DNA from: CAVDHB01 sp963608705
Lineage (GTDB): Bacteria > Bacteroidota > Bacteroidia > Bacteroidales > Bacteroidaceae
Assembly (NCBI GenBank): GCA_963608705.1
Contig: CAVDHB010000004.1
Coordinates: forward strand, 1 to 33,949
DNA length: 33,949 nucleotides
Direction: 5' to 3'
In this document: positions 15,831 through 25,021 of the stretch, in pieces
Position numbering within the stretch: the first letter of the stretch is position 1
Layout: each line of letters starts with the position of its first letter
Made by a program: the position numbers and the translations under genes
Notes under the pieces: generated by a model
Told to the model about the DNA's origin: nothing
The model's input: only the letters and a program-made list of their open reading frames with translations
Database searches by the model: none

Positions 15831-17003
15831 TCAATAATTCATACCAAAAGCCCAAAGAGGCACTATATTGGAGAAACCGTATTCAATATCATCTTTCACG
15901 ATATACCCCTCTTTGGCTTTCTCTACTTGTTTCTGCCCCTTTCCTTTACCGCCCACTTCGAACGTTTTCCCTTCTATGTAAAAGTCGGAGAGCGGAGAAT
16001 TATACACAGCTTGGCGCACACGCATCTGATTATAGAAAAAAGTCTCTCTTAAATTGCCCATATCGGGTGAGTCCGAGGACAACGCATAGGACAAATTAGT
16101 GTTGTCCAAATAAACTTTCTCTGTCTTGCCAAGTCCTCTTACTCCCTTGGTGGTATCTCGTAACAAAGCTATCAGCCCCGCCTTCTCCATTAAATCCATA
16201 TAGTCGGCAATGTTATTTCGGTCCGCTTTGATAGCTGTGGCAATCGTGCTCATGTTGGGCTTGAAAGGCACACTGTCGGACACAATCTGCATCAGTTGCT
16301 TAAGTTTTCTCGACACACTGACCGTGAAGTTAGCATAAAGAGGAATGTCTGTTTCCAATGTCATGTTCACAACCTGGTTCAGACGCATCGCATATCCTTG
16401 CTCCTTATAAAAAGGATAATACCCCTGCTTCAAATAGGCGTGAAAAGCGGCAAGAGGATGCTGGATGCTCGACGGAAGCTCCACCTCATGACGCAATATT
16501 TGCGACAAAGTATAGGCAGGTATGTGCGTACCCATCTCCATATTGATATATTCCCGAAAGGACAGCCCCTGCATGGAAAAGACCAAGACCCTGCGGCTCA
16601 AATCAGCTGTACCCTTGTATATGTCAAGCACGGAAGACCCTGTGAATATGACTTGCAAATCTGGGAAATTGTCATAAATCATCTTCACTTCTGTCGCCCA
16701 ACCTTTATATTTATGAATCTCGTCAATAAACAAATGCCTTCCACCCATCTGCACAAAGTACATAGCTGTATCGAAAAGCGTATTCCGGGCAAAATACACC
16801 GACTCAGCACTGACATAAAGCGAATCTTTCAATGAAAGGTTCAACTTGATGTACTGAAGCAGAAGCGTTGTTTTCCCCACTCCTCTCGGCCCGACCAAGG
16901 CCGTCATGCGATTATCCCAGGGGATAGCATCATACATGTAACGCAGAAAAGAGGTATCAGTCCGTTTTACCAAGGCATCGGAAAATCGTTTCAATAAGTC
17001 CAT
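15831..17003 (-). CDS. Solitary AAA ATPase (AAA_14 / DUF4143 type)
   Basis: A 390-residue protein. Walker A is GPRGVGKTT at 38-46, Walker B is LFIDE at 91-95, and a sensor-like FTGSS is at 120-124. RRVLVFSMQGLSFREY after it and the C-terminal half are typical of the AAA_14 plus DUF4143 family, whose C-terminal part is often nuclease- or winged-helix-like. Members are common in Bacteroidetes and archaea and their function is largely unknown. The start at 17003 is chosen because family sequence begins at MDLLKRFSDA; an in-frame start 23 codons upstream would read through the promoter region. The upstream region holds an 11-bp-phased half-site array. No toxin, antitoxin or defence gene is adjacent. 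Confidence 0.82.
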   Translation of the reverse strand: MDLLKRFSDALVKRTDTSFLRYMYDAIPWDNRMTALVGPRGVGKTTLLLQYIKLNLSLKDSLYVSAESVYFARNTLFDTAMYFVQMGGRHLFIDEIHKYKGWATEVKMIYDNFPDLQVIFTGSSVLDIYKGTADLSRRVLVFSMQGLSFREYINMEMGTHIPAYTLSQILRHEVELPSSIQHPLAAFHAYLKQGYYPFYKEQGYAMRLNQVVNMTLETDIPLYANFTVSVSRKLKQLMQIVSDSVPFKPNMSTIATAIKADRNNIADYMDLMEKAGLIALLRDTTKGVRGLGKTEKVYLDNTNLSYALSSDSPDMGNLRETFFYNQMRVRQAVYNSPLSDFYIEGKTFEVGGKGKGQKQVEKAKEGYIVKDDIEYGFSNIVPLWAFGMNY

Positions 17004-17032
17004 AGTTGTCTGTAAAGATTGGTTTACGAGGG

Positions 17033-17040
17033 CAAAGATA
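17033..17040 (-). promoter_or_regulatory. -7 box for the AAA ATPase gene
   Basis: The minus strand reads TATCTTTG, an exact consensus match, 30 bases before the ATPase start. The half-site array begins 8 bases upstream, so it covers where the -33 element would lie. Confidence 0.7.
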
Positions 17041-17100
17041 GCTATTTTGCGGTAAAAGCACCGCAATTTCACCGCTATTTTGCGGTATTTTTACCGCATT
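17041..17100. promoter_or_regulatory. Array of five GCGGT/ACCGC half-sites at exact 11-bp spacing
   Basis: Half-sites start at 17049 (gcggt), 17060 (accgc), 17071 (accgc), 17082 (gcggt) and 17093 (accgc), every one 11 bases after the last. Within it, gctattttgcggta is repeated at 17041-17054 and 17074-17087, and tgcggta/taccgca form a 7-bp-arm palindrome at 17081-17098. All sites face nearly the same side of the helix. The array overlaps the ATPase promoter, so an operator is the simplest reading. Confidence 0.75.
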
Positions 17101-17186
17101 TTATACCATATCTTCTTTATTAAAGGGATAATCCGCACACTTTCGGATGGAGATTTGTACGAAACGTTTGTGTACTGGTTCAAGCT

Positions 17187-17218
17187 CTTGGAAGTTTAAG
17201 ACGAGAGAGTTAACTTTG
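17187..17218 (+). promoter_or_regulatory. Probable promoter for the GH2 gene
   Basis: CTTG (17187-17190), a 20-base spacer and TAACTTTG (17211-17218). The -7 box is an exact TAnnTTTG match. The start codon follows 42 bases later. Confidence 0.6.
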
Positions 17219-17260
17219 CGACACAGAATTGTTCCGTATGGACACTTACAATCAGAGACC

Positions 17261-19675
17261 ATGAAAAAGATAAGATTAATTTTAGTCGGGTTCTTACTGC
17301 TTGCCTCCGCCACACAGGCGGCGGATGTACGCACCGTGAAGAACCTGAACTTCGGATGGAAATTCCATGCCGGAGACTTGCAAGGAGCGGAAACAGTCTC
17401 CTTCAACGACAAGGGGTGGCAGGAAATCAACGTGCCACACGATTACCAAATCTCACAACCTTGGGTACCGCCCGCTAAGGACGAACGTCCCGACAACAGC
17501 GACAACGCCAGCAACATCAAAAGCCGGTTGAGTTCGAGAGGGTTCAAGGAAATGGGTATCGGATGGTACCGAAAAGTAATCACTCCGGACAAGGCTTGGG
17601 AAGGGAAACGAGTGCTCCTCGACTTCGAGGGTATCATGCTGGTAGGCGACGTGTACCTCAACGGACAGCGCATCGGCGGTACGGAGTACGGGTATCTCGG
17701 CTTCGAGGTGGACGTGACCAAACTCCTGAAATACGGCCAGCCCAATATACTGGCCGTGAAAGCCAACACGCAGAAGCCGGAGAACTCCCGTTGGTACACT
17801 GGCGGCGGACTGTACCGTGACGTGCGCCTTATCGTCACCGACAAAAACCAGTTCTTCGTCCGCAATCCTCTGTACATCACCACGCCTGTCGTCACTGACG
17901 GAAAAGCCAGCGTGAAGATTCAGGCGGAGATGGCCTGCTACTTGAGAGTGCCGAACTTGAAAGTGAACACCAAGATTATCGACGCTACAGGCAAGACCAT
18001 CTATGACCAGACGAAAGAAGTGCCGTTCAACCGTGGACAGAAAATCAACGAATACTCCGTGGACAGTCTCACTTTGAGCAATCCGAACTTATGGAGCTGT
18101 GAGAATCCCTACCTGTACAAGGCTGTGCTGACTCTCTACCGTCCCGACGGTACCATAGCCGACCAGGCGAGCGACCATTTCGGAGTGCGTACCATTGAAT
18201 ACTCTCCTAAATTCGGCTTCAAGCTGAACGGCAAGAAGGTATTGTTCAAGGGTATCGCTAACCACCACACGTTGGGAGCCTTGGGCGCAGCCGCTTACCC
18301 GCGGGCAATGGAGAAACGCATCCAACTGCTCAAGGAGTACGGTTTCAACCACATCCGCACCTCTCACAATCCTTATAGCAAGTCATTCCTTGACTTGTGC
18401 GACAAGTACGGAATGTTGGTGGTGGACGAGCTGTATGACAAATGGCTCACCAAGTTCGCCGGCGGACGCACACCGTGGACGAATCTGTGGCAAGAACACA
18501 TCCCAGAGTTTATCCGCAGAGACCGCAACCATCCGTCTGTCGTGATGTGGAGCTTGGGAAATGAGTTGCAACTCTACTGGGACTTGCCTTTCGCAGACTG
18601 GGGTGTCACACCTTACCATTTGCAGAAAGTGTTGCTGAAGCGTTATGACAAGACTCGTCCTGTCACCGTGGCCATGCACCCAAGAGGCCGTAACCTGAAA
18701 ACGGACTCCCTGCCTGCACCGCTGGCCTTGGAAACGGACATCGCATCCTACAACTACCGTTACATGTACTTCCCCGGAGACAGCAAACGTTTCCCATGGA
18801 TGATATTCTACCAGAGCGAGGCCAACAACAACATGATGGGACCGAACTTCTACGAGATGGACTTGAACAAGGTGGTAGGTCTGGCTTACTGGGGCATGAT
18901 AGACTACTTGGGAGAATCCAACGGATGGCCTGCAAAAGGATGGCCTAACGGTGTGTTCGACCTCTCCTTGGAGCCGAAACCTAAAGCTTACTTACTAAAG
19001 AGCATGTTCCTGCCTAAGACTCCTGTAGTGCATATAGGCATCGTGGACAGCGAAGACAACACAGTATGGAACAATGTGAAAGTGGGCACCAAAGGGCTTT
19101 CCGACCACTGGAACAGAAAACCGGGCAGCACCCTCTCTCTCTACACCTACACGAATGCGGACGAGGTGGAGCTGATACTGAACGGAAAGAGTCTCGGCAA
19201 AGAGAAAAATAACCGTCAGAACCCGAAAGTACGTAACCAGGTTTACTGGAAGAATGTGAAATACGAACCGGGCTACTTGGAAGCAGTGGCTTATACCAAT
19301 GGCAAAGTGGTGGCTCGTCACCGCATAGAGACCACTGGCGAGGCCGTGAAGCTGAAAGCGCAGGCTGACAACGCCGCATGGAAAGCAGACGGCATGGACT
19401 TGCAGCACATGCGTATCACGGCTGTGGACAAGAAAGGCCGGGTAGTGCAGTTGGCTGACCAGCAAGTGACTTTCAATGTGGAAGGCCCTGCCTCCATCGT
19501 AGGAGTTATCAACGGCGACATCAACAGCAACGAACTGACCGTAGGCAACACCCGCAGTCTGTTCAAAGGTACGGCCACCGTCATTCTCCGTGCCGATCAA
19601 AAACCGGGCAAAGTGACGCTGACAGCTACCGCCAACGGACTGAAGAAAGTGAAGTTGGTATTGGAAAGTAAATAA
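17261..19675 (+). CDS. Secreted glycoside hydrolase family 2 enzyme (beta-galactosidase-like)
   Basis: An 804-residue secreted enzyme with a signal peptide (MKKIRLILVGFLLLASATQA). The order is the GH2 one: a jelly-roll sugar-binding domain (about 25-200), an immunoglobulin-like domain (about 205-310), the TIM barrel (about 315-590) and C-terminal beta-sandwich domains. In the barrel, FNHIRTSHNPYS and VVDELYDKW are family blocks. The acid/base glutamate is E435 in SLGNE and the likely nucleophile is E520 in YQSEANN. The start at 17261 is set by the signal peptide; an upstream in-frame ATG at 17147 precedes the promoter. GH2 covers beta-galactosidase, mannosidase and glucuronidase, so galactosidase is only the most likely. 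No susC/susD pair is nearby. Confidence 0.88.
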   Translation: MKKIRLILVGFLLLASATQAADVRTVKNLNFGWKFHAGDLQGAETVSFNDKGWQEINVPHDYQISQPWVPPAKDERPDNSDNASNIKSRLSSRGFKEMGIGWYRKVITPDKAWEGKRVLLDFEGIMLVGDVYLNGQRIGGTEYGYLGFEVDVTKLLKYGQPNILAVKANTQKPENSRWYTGGGLYRDVRLIVTDKNQFFVRNPLYITTPVVTDGKASVKIQAEMACYLRVPNLKVNTKIIDATGKTIYDQTKEVPFNRGQKINEYSVDSLTLSNPNLWSCENPYLYKAVLTLYRPDGTIADQASDHFGVRTIEYSPKFGFKLNGKKVLFKGIANHHTLGALGAAAYPRAMEKRIQLLKEYGFNHIRTSHNPYSKSFLDLCDKYGMLVVDELYDKWLTKFAGGRTPWTNLWQEHIPEFIRRDRNHPSVVMWSLGNELQLYWDLPFADWGVTPYHLQKVLLKRYDKTRPVTVAMHPRGRNLKTDSLPAPLALETDIASYNYRYMYFPGDSKRFPWMIFYQSEANNNMMGPNFYEMDLNKVVGLAYWGMIDYLGESNGWPAKGWPNGVFDLSLEPKPKAYLLKSMFLPKTPVVHIGIVDSEDNTVWNNVKVGTKGLSDHWNRKPGSTLSLYTYTNADEVELILNGKSLGKEKNNRQNPKVRNQVYWKNVKYEPGYLEAVAYTNGKVVARHRIETTGEAVKLKAQADNAAWKADGMDLQHMRITAVDKKGRVVQLADQQVTFNVEGPASIVGVINGDINSNELTVGNTRSLFKGTATVILRADQKPGKVTLTATANGLKKVKLVLESK

Positions 19676-19710
19676 TGAGTGAGGGGACTTACCCCTGCGT
19701 ATAATAGAAA

Positions 19711-19740
19711 AGAGGCTGTGCCGATGCACAGCCTCTCCTT
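19711..19740. terminator. Bidirectional terminator between GH2 and the kdp operon
   Basis: agaggctgtgc (19711-19721) and gcacagcctct (19726-19736) are perfect 11-bp arms with a 4-base loop. On the minus strand a TTTT run follows. On the plus strand the T tract is short. Confidence 0.8.
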
Positions 19741-19765
19741 ATATAATACTCTATGGAGATTAAGA

Positions 19766-20536
19766 TTAGAAGCCTAAAGTAAATCCACCCACCAAGAAGG
19801 CCTTGTCAGTAGCCGGAGAGAAGATAGTCTGTACAAATACAGGAATCTCGAAGTTCTTCGTCACCTTGACGTTCTTACTTGCCTTCAAAGACAGGTCTGT
19901 GAACCATGCCTTGTCTTGGCTGCTGGTTGCGCTATGAGAATAGTAGCCTTCCCACGGAGTGAAACCTACAGAAGGAGTCAAGGTTACATCAGCCGGCAGG
20001 TTGAAGTTGTAAGCGGCGTTGATGTAAGTAGAATACGCGCGCTTGCCATTTTTAAACTTCACAGCATCAGCTCCTGCAAACCAAGTAGACCAGCTCAAAG
20101 TCAAAGGGAAAGACTCGCCGAAGTTGTAGGCTACCGTACCCTCGAAGTGGTGACGGCTGTCTGTAGTCGCTCCGCTCTTGTCATGCTCATAATAGCCATA
20201 ACGGCCATTCTTTCCACCCCACCAGTAATCGCTCACCATCAAGGTAAGTCCACCAGTAGTATAGCTCAAGTTGATATCGAATTCACGCTTGTCGCTTGCT
20301 GCATTAGCAGTCACAGGCGTACTTCCCCAGAAGTTCAAAGCGAAACCTTTGTAACCCAAAGTAGCGGAAGGCTGCACTGCGAAACCTTGTCCCTGATCGA
20401 AACCACGCCAGATGTACTCATTCGTGAAAGTAGCAGAGGCATGCGCTTCCAACTTGTCCTGTGCCTTCACAGCAGAAGGCATTACCATCAGAAAACCGGC
20501 CATCAACAAAGACGCCTTAATCAAATTCTTTTTCAT
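19766..20536 (-). CDS. Outer-membrane protein at the end of the kdp operon (TIGR02001-like)
   Basis: A 256-residue protein with a signal peptide (MKKNLIKASLLMAGFLMVMP, cleavage near VKAQ). The mature N-terminus EAHASATFTNEYIWRGFDQG resembles the family annotated as 'gcw_chp' (TIGR02001), and the chain ends in FTLGF, an aromatic barrel terminus. Amphipathic beta strands run throughout, so it should be an outer-membrane barrel. It follows kdpC by 76 bases on the same strand, with a hairpin between. A role as an outer-membrane route for potassium is suggested only by position. Other roles, such as a general small-solute channel, are equally possible. Confidence 0.78.
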   Translation of the reverse strand: MKKNLIKASLLMAGFLMVMPSAVKAQDKLEAHASATFTNEYIWRGFDQGQGFAVQPSATLGYKGFALNFWGSTPVTANAASDKREFDINLSYTTGGLTLMVSDYWWGGKNGRYGYYEHDKSGATTDSRHHFEGTVAYNFGESFPLTLSWSTWFAGADAVKFKNGKRAYSTYINAAYNFNLPADVTLTPSVGFTPWEGYYSHSATSSQDKAWFTDLSLKASKNVKVTKNFEIPVFVQTIFSPATDKAFLVGGFTLGF

Positions 20537-20563
20537 TTTAATAGTGTTATTAGTTTCATAAAG

Positions 20564-20591
20564 AGGGTTCTTCCCGCAGAGGAAGAACCCT
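20564..20591 (-). terminator. Hairpin between kdpC and the outer-membrane protein gene
   Basis: Arms agggttcttcc (20564-20574) and ggaagaaccct (20581-20591) are perfect 11-bp complements with a 6-base loop. The minus strand has only a short T tract (ctcttt) after it. It may be a weak terminator or an mRNA processing or stability site that sets different levels for the two genes. Confidence 0.6.
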
Positions 20592-20612
20592 TCCTTACAA
20601 AGTTATCCTTTA

Positions 20613-21185
20613 TTATTTAGCCTCGTCCAAAGCCACGTTCAGTTTCAACACATTCACGCGGTCAGAAGGACCGAAGAGACCCAAGAACGCACCCTTTGTG
20701 TTAGCGTCCACAATCTCTTTCACCTTAGCCTCACTCATGTGACGGGCCTTGGCCACACGTGCCACCTGCACCATCGCACTTGCCTTGCTGATTTCAGGAT
20801 CCAGACCGGAACCGCTGGCCTCAACCAATTCGGCAGGCACCTCACTGCGTTTCACAGTCGGGTTCTTTTTCAAGAAGTCATCGATACGACCCTGTACTTC
20901 TTTCAAGTAGTCCGGGTTCGTAGGGCCTTTGTTGCTACCGCAAGAGCTGGAAGCGTCATAGCCGTCTCCGGCGCAGGAAGGACGACCCCAGAAGTAGGTG
21001 TCCTTAGTGAATTGCTGGCCTACGTTAGCCGCCCCCACGACCTTGCCGTTCAAAGTCACCACCTCTGCGTTACCGTGGTTGTTATTTACGAACTGGCCGT
21101 AAATCCACAGGATGAGGATATAGAAGATTGAGAAGAACACACAGAATACGATGGTCAGTCTCAATGAGTTTACAAATGTTTTCAT
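20613..21185 (-). CDS. kdpC: Potassium-transporting ATPase subunit KdpC
   Basis: A 190-residue single-span subunit of the high-affinity Kdp potassium pump. One membrane helix lies near residues 8-32 (LTIVFCVFFSIFYILILWIY). The periplasmic part holds the family blocks FTKDTYFWGRPS and SSCGSNKGPTNPDY, and the C-terminal half has EVPAELVEASGSGLDPEIS. KdpC stabilises the KdpFABC complex. It starts 16 bases after kdpB ends, in the usual A-B-C order. Confidence 0.96.
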   Translation of the reverse strand: MKTFVNSLRLTIVFCVFFSIFYILILWIYGQFVNNNHGNAEVVTLNGKVVGAANVGQQFTKDTYFWGRPSCAGDGYDASSSCGSNKGPTNPDYLKEVQGRIDDFLKKNPTVKRSEVPAELVEASGSGLDPEISKASAMVQVARVAKARHMSEAKVKEIVDANTKGAFLGLFGPSDRVNVLKLNVALDEAK

Positions 21186-21201
21186 CTTGTTCTCTGCCTA
21201 A

Positions 21202-23259
21202 TTAAAAGAATAATCCAATGAATAAGTCAATGATTTTGATACCCACGAACGGAGCAATCACACCACCCAGACCGTAGATGAACACATTACGGCGAAGCAA
21301 AGCGGAAGCACCAATCGGTTTGTATTCCACACCACGCAAAGCCAGCGGAATCAATGCCGGGATGATCAACGCATTGAAGATTACGGCAGAAAGGATGGCA
21401 CTGGAAGGACTGTGCAAGCCCATGATGTTGATGGCATCCAACTGGGGAATAGCCAACATGAACAAGGCAGGCACGATAGCGAAGTACTTAGCCACATCGT
21501 TCGCGATAGAGAAGGTAGTCAATGTACCACGGGTCATCAGCAACTGCTTTCCGATTTCCACAATCTCGATCAACTTAGTCGGGTCGTTGTCCAAGTCCAC
21601 CATGTTACCGGCTTCCTTGGCAGCCTGTGTACCAGAGTTCATGGCCACACCCACATTAGCCTGAGCCAAAGCAGGCGCGTCGTTCGTACCGTCACCCATC
21701 ATGGCCACCAGCTTACCGTTAGCCTGTTCTTTCTTGATGTAGTTCATCTTGTCCTCAGGCTTAGCCTCAGCGATGAAGTCGTCCACACCAGCCTTCTCAG
21801 CGATGTATTTAGCAGTCAACGGGTTATCACCTGTCACCATCACGGTCTTCACACCCATCTTACGCAGACGCTGGAAACGCTCCTGAATACCCGGTTTGAT
21901 GATATCCTGCAACTCGATGACACCAGCCACCTTGTCGTTCACGCTCACCACCAACGGAGTACCACCGTTAGAAGTAATAGCCTTGATGATATCCTCTGTC
22001 TCTTTCGGGAACTCATTGCCCGCATTGATGGTCATCTGGCGGATGGCGTCGAACGCACCCTTACGGATTCTTGTGCCGTCAGCCAAATCGATACCTGAAC
22101 TCTTAGTCTCAGCGGTAAACTTAATCATCTTCGCACCCGTCGTGTCCAAGCCGCGCATACGCACACCCTGCTCATGACCGAGTTCCACGATGGACTTACC
22201 CTCAGGGGTGTCATCGGAAACGGAAGACATCAAGCAATATTCCACGAACTTCTGTGCGTCCTGACCTTTGGCAGGATAGAACTTCGTAGCTTTACGGTTA
22301 CCAATAGTGATGGTACCCGTCTTGTCCAGCAACAATGTATCCACGTCACCTGCGTTCTCCACAGCCTTACCAGATTTGGTAATCACATTGGCACGCAACG
22401 CACGGTCCATTCCGGCGATACCGATAGCGGAAAGCAAACCACCGATGGTGGTCGGTATCAAGCACACGAACAAGGACAGCATGGAAGCGATGGCGATGTA
22501 AGTGCCCGGATGGTCGATATTCGTATAGTCAGCGAACGGTTTCAAAGTGATACACACGATGATGAACACCAATGTGAACGCAGCCAACAGAATGGTCAAA
22601 GCGATTTCGTTCGGAGTCTTCTGACGAGAAGCACCTTCCACGAGGGCAATCATCTTGTCCAAGAAGCTCTCACCCGGCTGAGTAGTCACTGTCACCTTGA
22701 TATGGTCAGACAACACTTTCGTACCACCCGTCACAGAACTCTTATCACCACCTGCCTCACGAATCACCGGAGCAGACTCACCCGTGATGGCACTCTCGTC
22801 GATGGAAGCGAGACCTTCGATGATTTCACCATCGGCAGGAATAACATCACCTGCATCGCAGACATACACATCACCTTTCTGCAACTGAGAAGAGCTTACG
22901 GTCTGAATCTCACCGTTCACCACTTTCTTGGCAGGAGTGTCCTCACGTGTCTTACGCAAGCTGTCAGCCTGTGCCTTACCACGAGCCTCGGCGATGGCCT
23001 CAGCGAAGTTGGCGAACAACAGGGTGAGGAACAACACGATAAACACGAAGAGGTTGTATCCGAACGTACCTACATGCTCGTCATTAGGCACGAACATCGT
23101 GTAGATAGTCACAGGAAGCATGACCAACGTACAAATCCAAACGGTGAACATGATAGGGTTCTTCACCTGTGTACGAGGGTTCAATTTCACGAAAGACTGC
23201 TTGATGGAAGACATCACTTGGTCTTTCTGAAACAGAGATGCTGATTTATTATCTTTCAT
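21202..23259 (-). CDS. kdpB: Potassium-transporting ATPase subunit KdpB
   Basis: A 685-residue P-type ATPase, the energy-coupling subunit of Kdp. The phosphorylated aspartate is D312 in LLDKTGTITIG. TGES at 159-162 is the dephosphorylation loop; in E. coli the serine here is an inhibitory phosphorylation site and it is conserved. The membrane block LIPTTIGGLLSAIGIAGMDR at about 268-286 and the hinge GDGTNDAPALAQ are intact. The length agrees with E. coli KdpB (682). kdpA lies 19 bases upstream. Confidence 0.97.
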   Translation of the reverse strand: MKDNKSASLFQKDQVMSSIKQSFVKLNPRTQVKNPIMFTVWICTLVMLPVTIYTMFVPNDEHVGTFGYNLFVFIVLFLTLLFANFAEAIAEARGKAQADSLRKTREDTPAKKVVNGEIQTVSSSQLQKGDVYVCDAGDVIPADGEIIEGLASIDESAITGESAPVIREAGGDKSSVTGGTKVLSDHIKVTVTTQPGESFLDKMIALVEGASRQKTPNEIALTILLAAFTLVFIIVCITLKPFADYTNIDHPGTYIAIASMLSLFVCLIPTTIGGLLSAIGIAGMDRALRANVITKSGKAVENAGDVDTLLLDKTGTITIGNRKATKFYPAKGQDAQKFVEYCLMSSVSDDTPEGKSIVELGHEQGVRMRGLDTTGAKMIKFTAETKSSGIDLADGTRIRKGAFDAIRQMTINAGNEFPKETEDIIKAITSNGGTPLVVSVNDKVAGVIELQDIIKPGIQERFQRLRKMGVKTVMVTGDNPLTAKYIAEKAGVDDFIAEAKPEDKMNYIKKEQANGKLVAMMGDGTNDAPALAQANVGVAMNSGTQAAKEAGNMVDLDNDPTKLIEIVEIGKQLLMTRGTLTTFSIANDVAKYFAIVPALFMLAIPQLDAINIMGLHSPSSAILSAVIFNALIIPALIPLALRGVEYKPIGASALLRRNVFIYGLGGVIAPFVGIKIIDLFIGLFF

Positions 23260-23278
23260 TTTTCTACTTCAAATTAAA

Positions 23279-25009
23279 TTACAACGTTAATTGCTCAGCG
23301 ATGGTACTCAAAGCCTGTACAGGGAAGAATGCCAAAGCGGCCACAATAAAGATAACCACGAAGGTCATACCTGCGAAAGTCACGGTATCGCATTTCAACG
23401 TACCAGCGCTCTCAGGTGTGAATTTCTTCTTAGCAAGGATACCTGCGATAGCCACCTGTCCCACAATCGGAACGAAACGACCCAAAATCAACACGATACC
23501 GCAAGTGTAGTTCCAGAACCAAGTGTTATCAGTCAAGCCCTCGAAACCAGAACCGTTGTTGGCAGCTGAAGAAGTATATTCATACAGCATCTCGCTCAAT
23601 CCATGGAAGCCGGGGTTGTTCAACCAAGAAGCTCCGTCGCCGACTGTATCAACCGCATCTTGTGAAGCCCATTCGGGGAAGTAAGCCAAGGCAAAGCAAG
23701 CCATAGCCGTACCTACCAAGATGATGAAGGGGTGAAGCAACGCCACGACTGAAGCAATCTTCATCTCACGCGCTTCCACTTTCTTACCAAGGAACTCAGG
23801 TGTACGTCCCACCATCAATCCACTGATGAACACCGTGATGATGATAAAGGTGAAGTAGTTCATCCAACCCACACCTACACCACCGAACCAGGTGTTGATT
23901 TGCATGTTCAACATTTCCATCATGCCAGAAAGAGGCATCGTGGAATCGTGCATACCGTTCACAGAACCGTTGGAAGTAACAGTAGTAGTGATACTCCAAA
24001 GAGCCGTAGCACCGGCACCCAGACGAGTTTCCTTGCCTTCCATCGCACCGTTGTTCTGAGCGATACCCATTTCGTCAATCTTCGGGTTGCCGCCCATTTC
24101 CATGTTCGTGTTGATGAGGACACCTACCAAGTAAGCGAATAACATCACACCATAGATGCTGTAACCGAGTTTCTTACGGTTGATGAAGCAACCGAAAGCC
24201 ACAGCCATAGCCATCGGGATAATCAGGATGGAGATACACTCAGTCATGTTGCTGAAGTAAGTCGGGTTCTCCAACGGATGGCTGGAGTTCACACCGAAGT
24301 AACCACCACCGTTCGTACCTAACTGTTTGATAGGAATGATAGCGGCTGCGGGACCCTGAGAAACGGTCTGCTTCGCACCTTCCAAGGTGGTCAAGTCCAT
24401 CTTCTTGTCAAAGCTCATAGGAGTACCTTGAGAGATGATGATGAAGCCGACGATCAAGGACAACGGCAAGAGGATACGAGTGCAGCTCAGCACGAGGTAT
24501 CTCCAGAAGTTACCGATAGTCTTCGTGGTCTTGCCAGCGAACGCTTTCATGATACCAGCCATAGCGGCCATACCCGTAGCGGCAGTCACGAACTGGAACA
24601 GCATGATTACGAAAATCTGCGTGAAGTAAGTCAGTCCGCTCTCACCAGAATAGTGCTGCAAGTTACAGTTCACCATGAAAGAGATACAAGTGTTGAACGC
24701 CTGGTGTACCGTCTGGTTGAGGTTGCCATCCGGGTTCAACGGAAGATGATGCTGAGTTACCAGCAACACCATACCCCATACGAACCAAAAGAGGTTCAAT
24801 ATCAAGAGGGATTTCAAAAATTTCTTCCAATCCATTTCCTCGTCAGGATTCACACCGCCGAGCTTATACATCAAACGCTCGATGGGTTTCAGGAAATCCA
24901 GACAGGTTTTCTCACCTTTAAAAACTTTAGCGATGTACTTTCCCAGTGGTATGCTGATAGCCACCATCAGGACGATCTGCGCTATTACACCTAAAACTTC
25001 TGTGTTCAT
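23279..25009 (-). CDS. kdpA: Potassium-transporting ATPase subunit KdpA
   Basis: A 576-residue channel-like subunit that selects potassium. Repeated pore segments are visible, among them NTCISFMVNCNLQHYSGE and the filter-like TNGGGYFGVNSSHP, together with about ten hydrophobic helices. The length is near the usual 555-580. The N-terminus (MNTEVLGVIAQIVLMVAISI) begins straight in a membrane helix. kdpF ends 12 bases upstream on the same strand. Confidence 0.96.
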   Translation of the reverse strand: MNTEVLGVIAQIVLMVAISIPLGKYIAKVFKGEKTCLDFLKPIERLMYKLGGVNPDEEMDWKKFLKSLLILNLFWFVWGMVLLVTQHHLPLNPDGNLNQTVHQAFNTCISFMVNCNLQHYSGESGLTYFTQIFVIMLFQFVTAATGMAAMAGIMKAFAGKTTKTIGNFWRYLVLSCTRILLPLSLIVGFIIISQGTPMSFDKKMDLTTLEGAKQTVSQGPAAAIIPIKQLGTNGGGYFGVNSSHPLENPTYFSNMTECISILIIPMAMAVAFGCFINRKKLGYSIYGVMLFAYLVGVLINTNMEMGGNPKIDEMGIAQNNGAMEGKETRLGAGATALWSITTTVTSNGSVNGMHDSTMPLSGMMEMLNMQINTWFGGVGVGWMNYFTFIIITVFISGLMVGRTPEFLGKKVEAREMKIASVVALLHPFIILVGTAMACFALAYFPEWASQDAVDTVGDGASWLNNPGFHGLSEMLYEYTSSAANNGSGFEGLTDNTWFWNYTCGIVLILGRFVPIVGQVAIAGILAKKKFTPESAGTLKCDTVTFAGMTFVVIFIVAALAFFPVQALSTIAEQLTL

Positions 25010-25021
25010 TTCTTTTACCCT

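Noticed and set aside
15831..17003. AAA ATPase as part of a defence or toxin-antitoxin system
   Set aside because: Neighbours are an HD protein converging on it and a GH2 enzyme read the other way. No nuclease, methylase or toxin partner is visible.
17041..17100. Possible CRISPR-like repeat array
   Set aside because: The repeats are 5-base half-sites at 11 bp in mixed orientation with no spacers, and no cas gene is present. An operator array fits better.
22174..23244. 356-codon open frame on the plus strand
   Set aside because: It lies wholly opposite kdpB, is rich in His, Arg and Gln as antisense frames are, and has no family resemblance.
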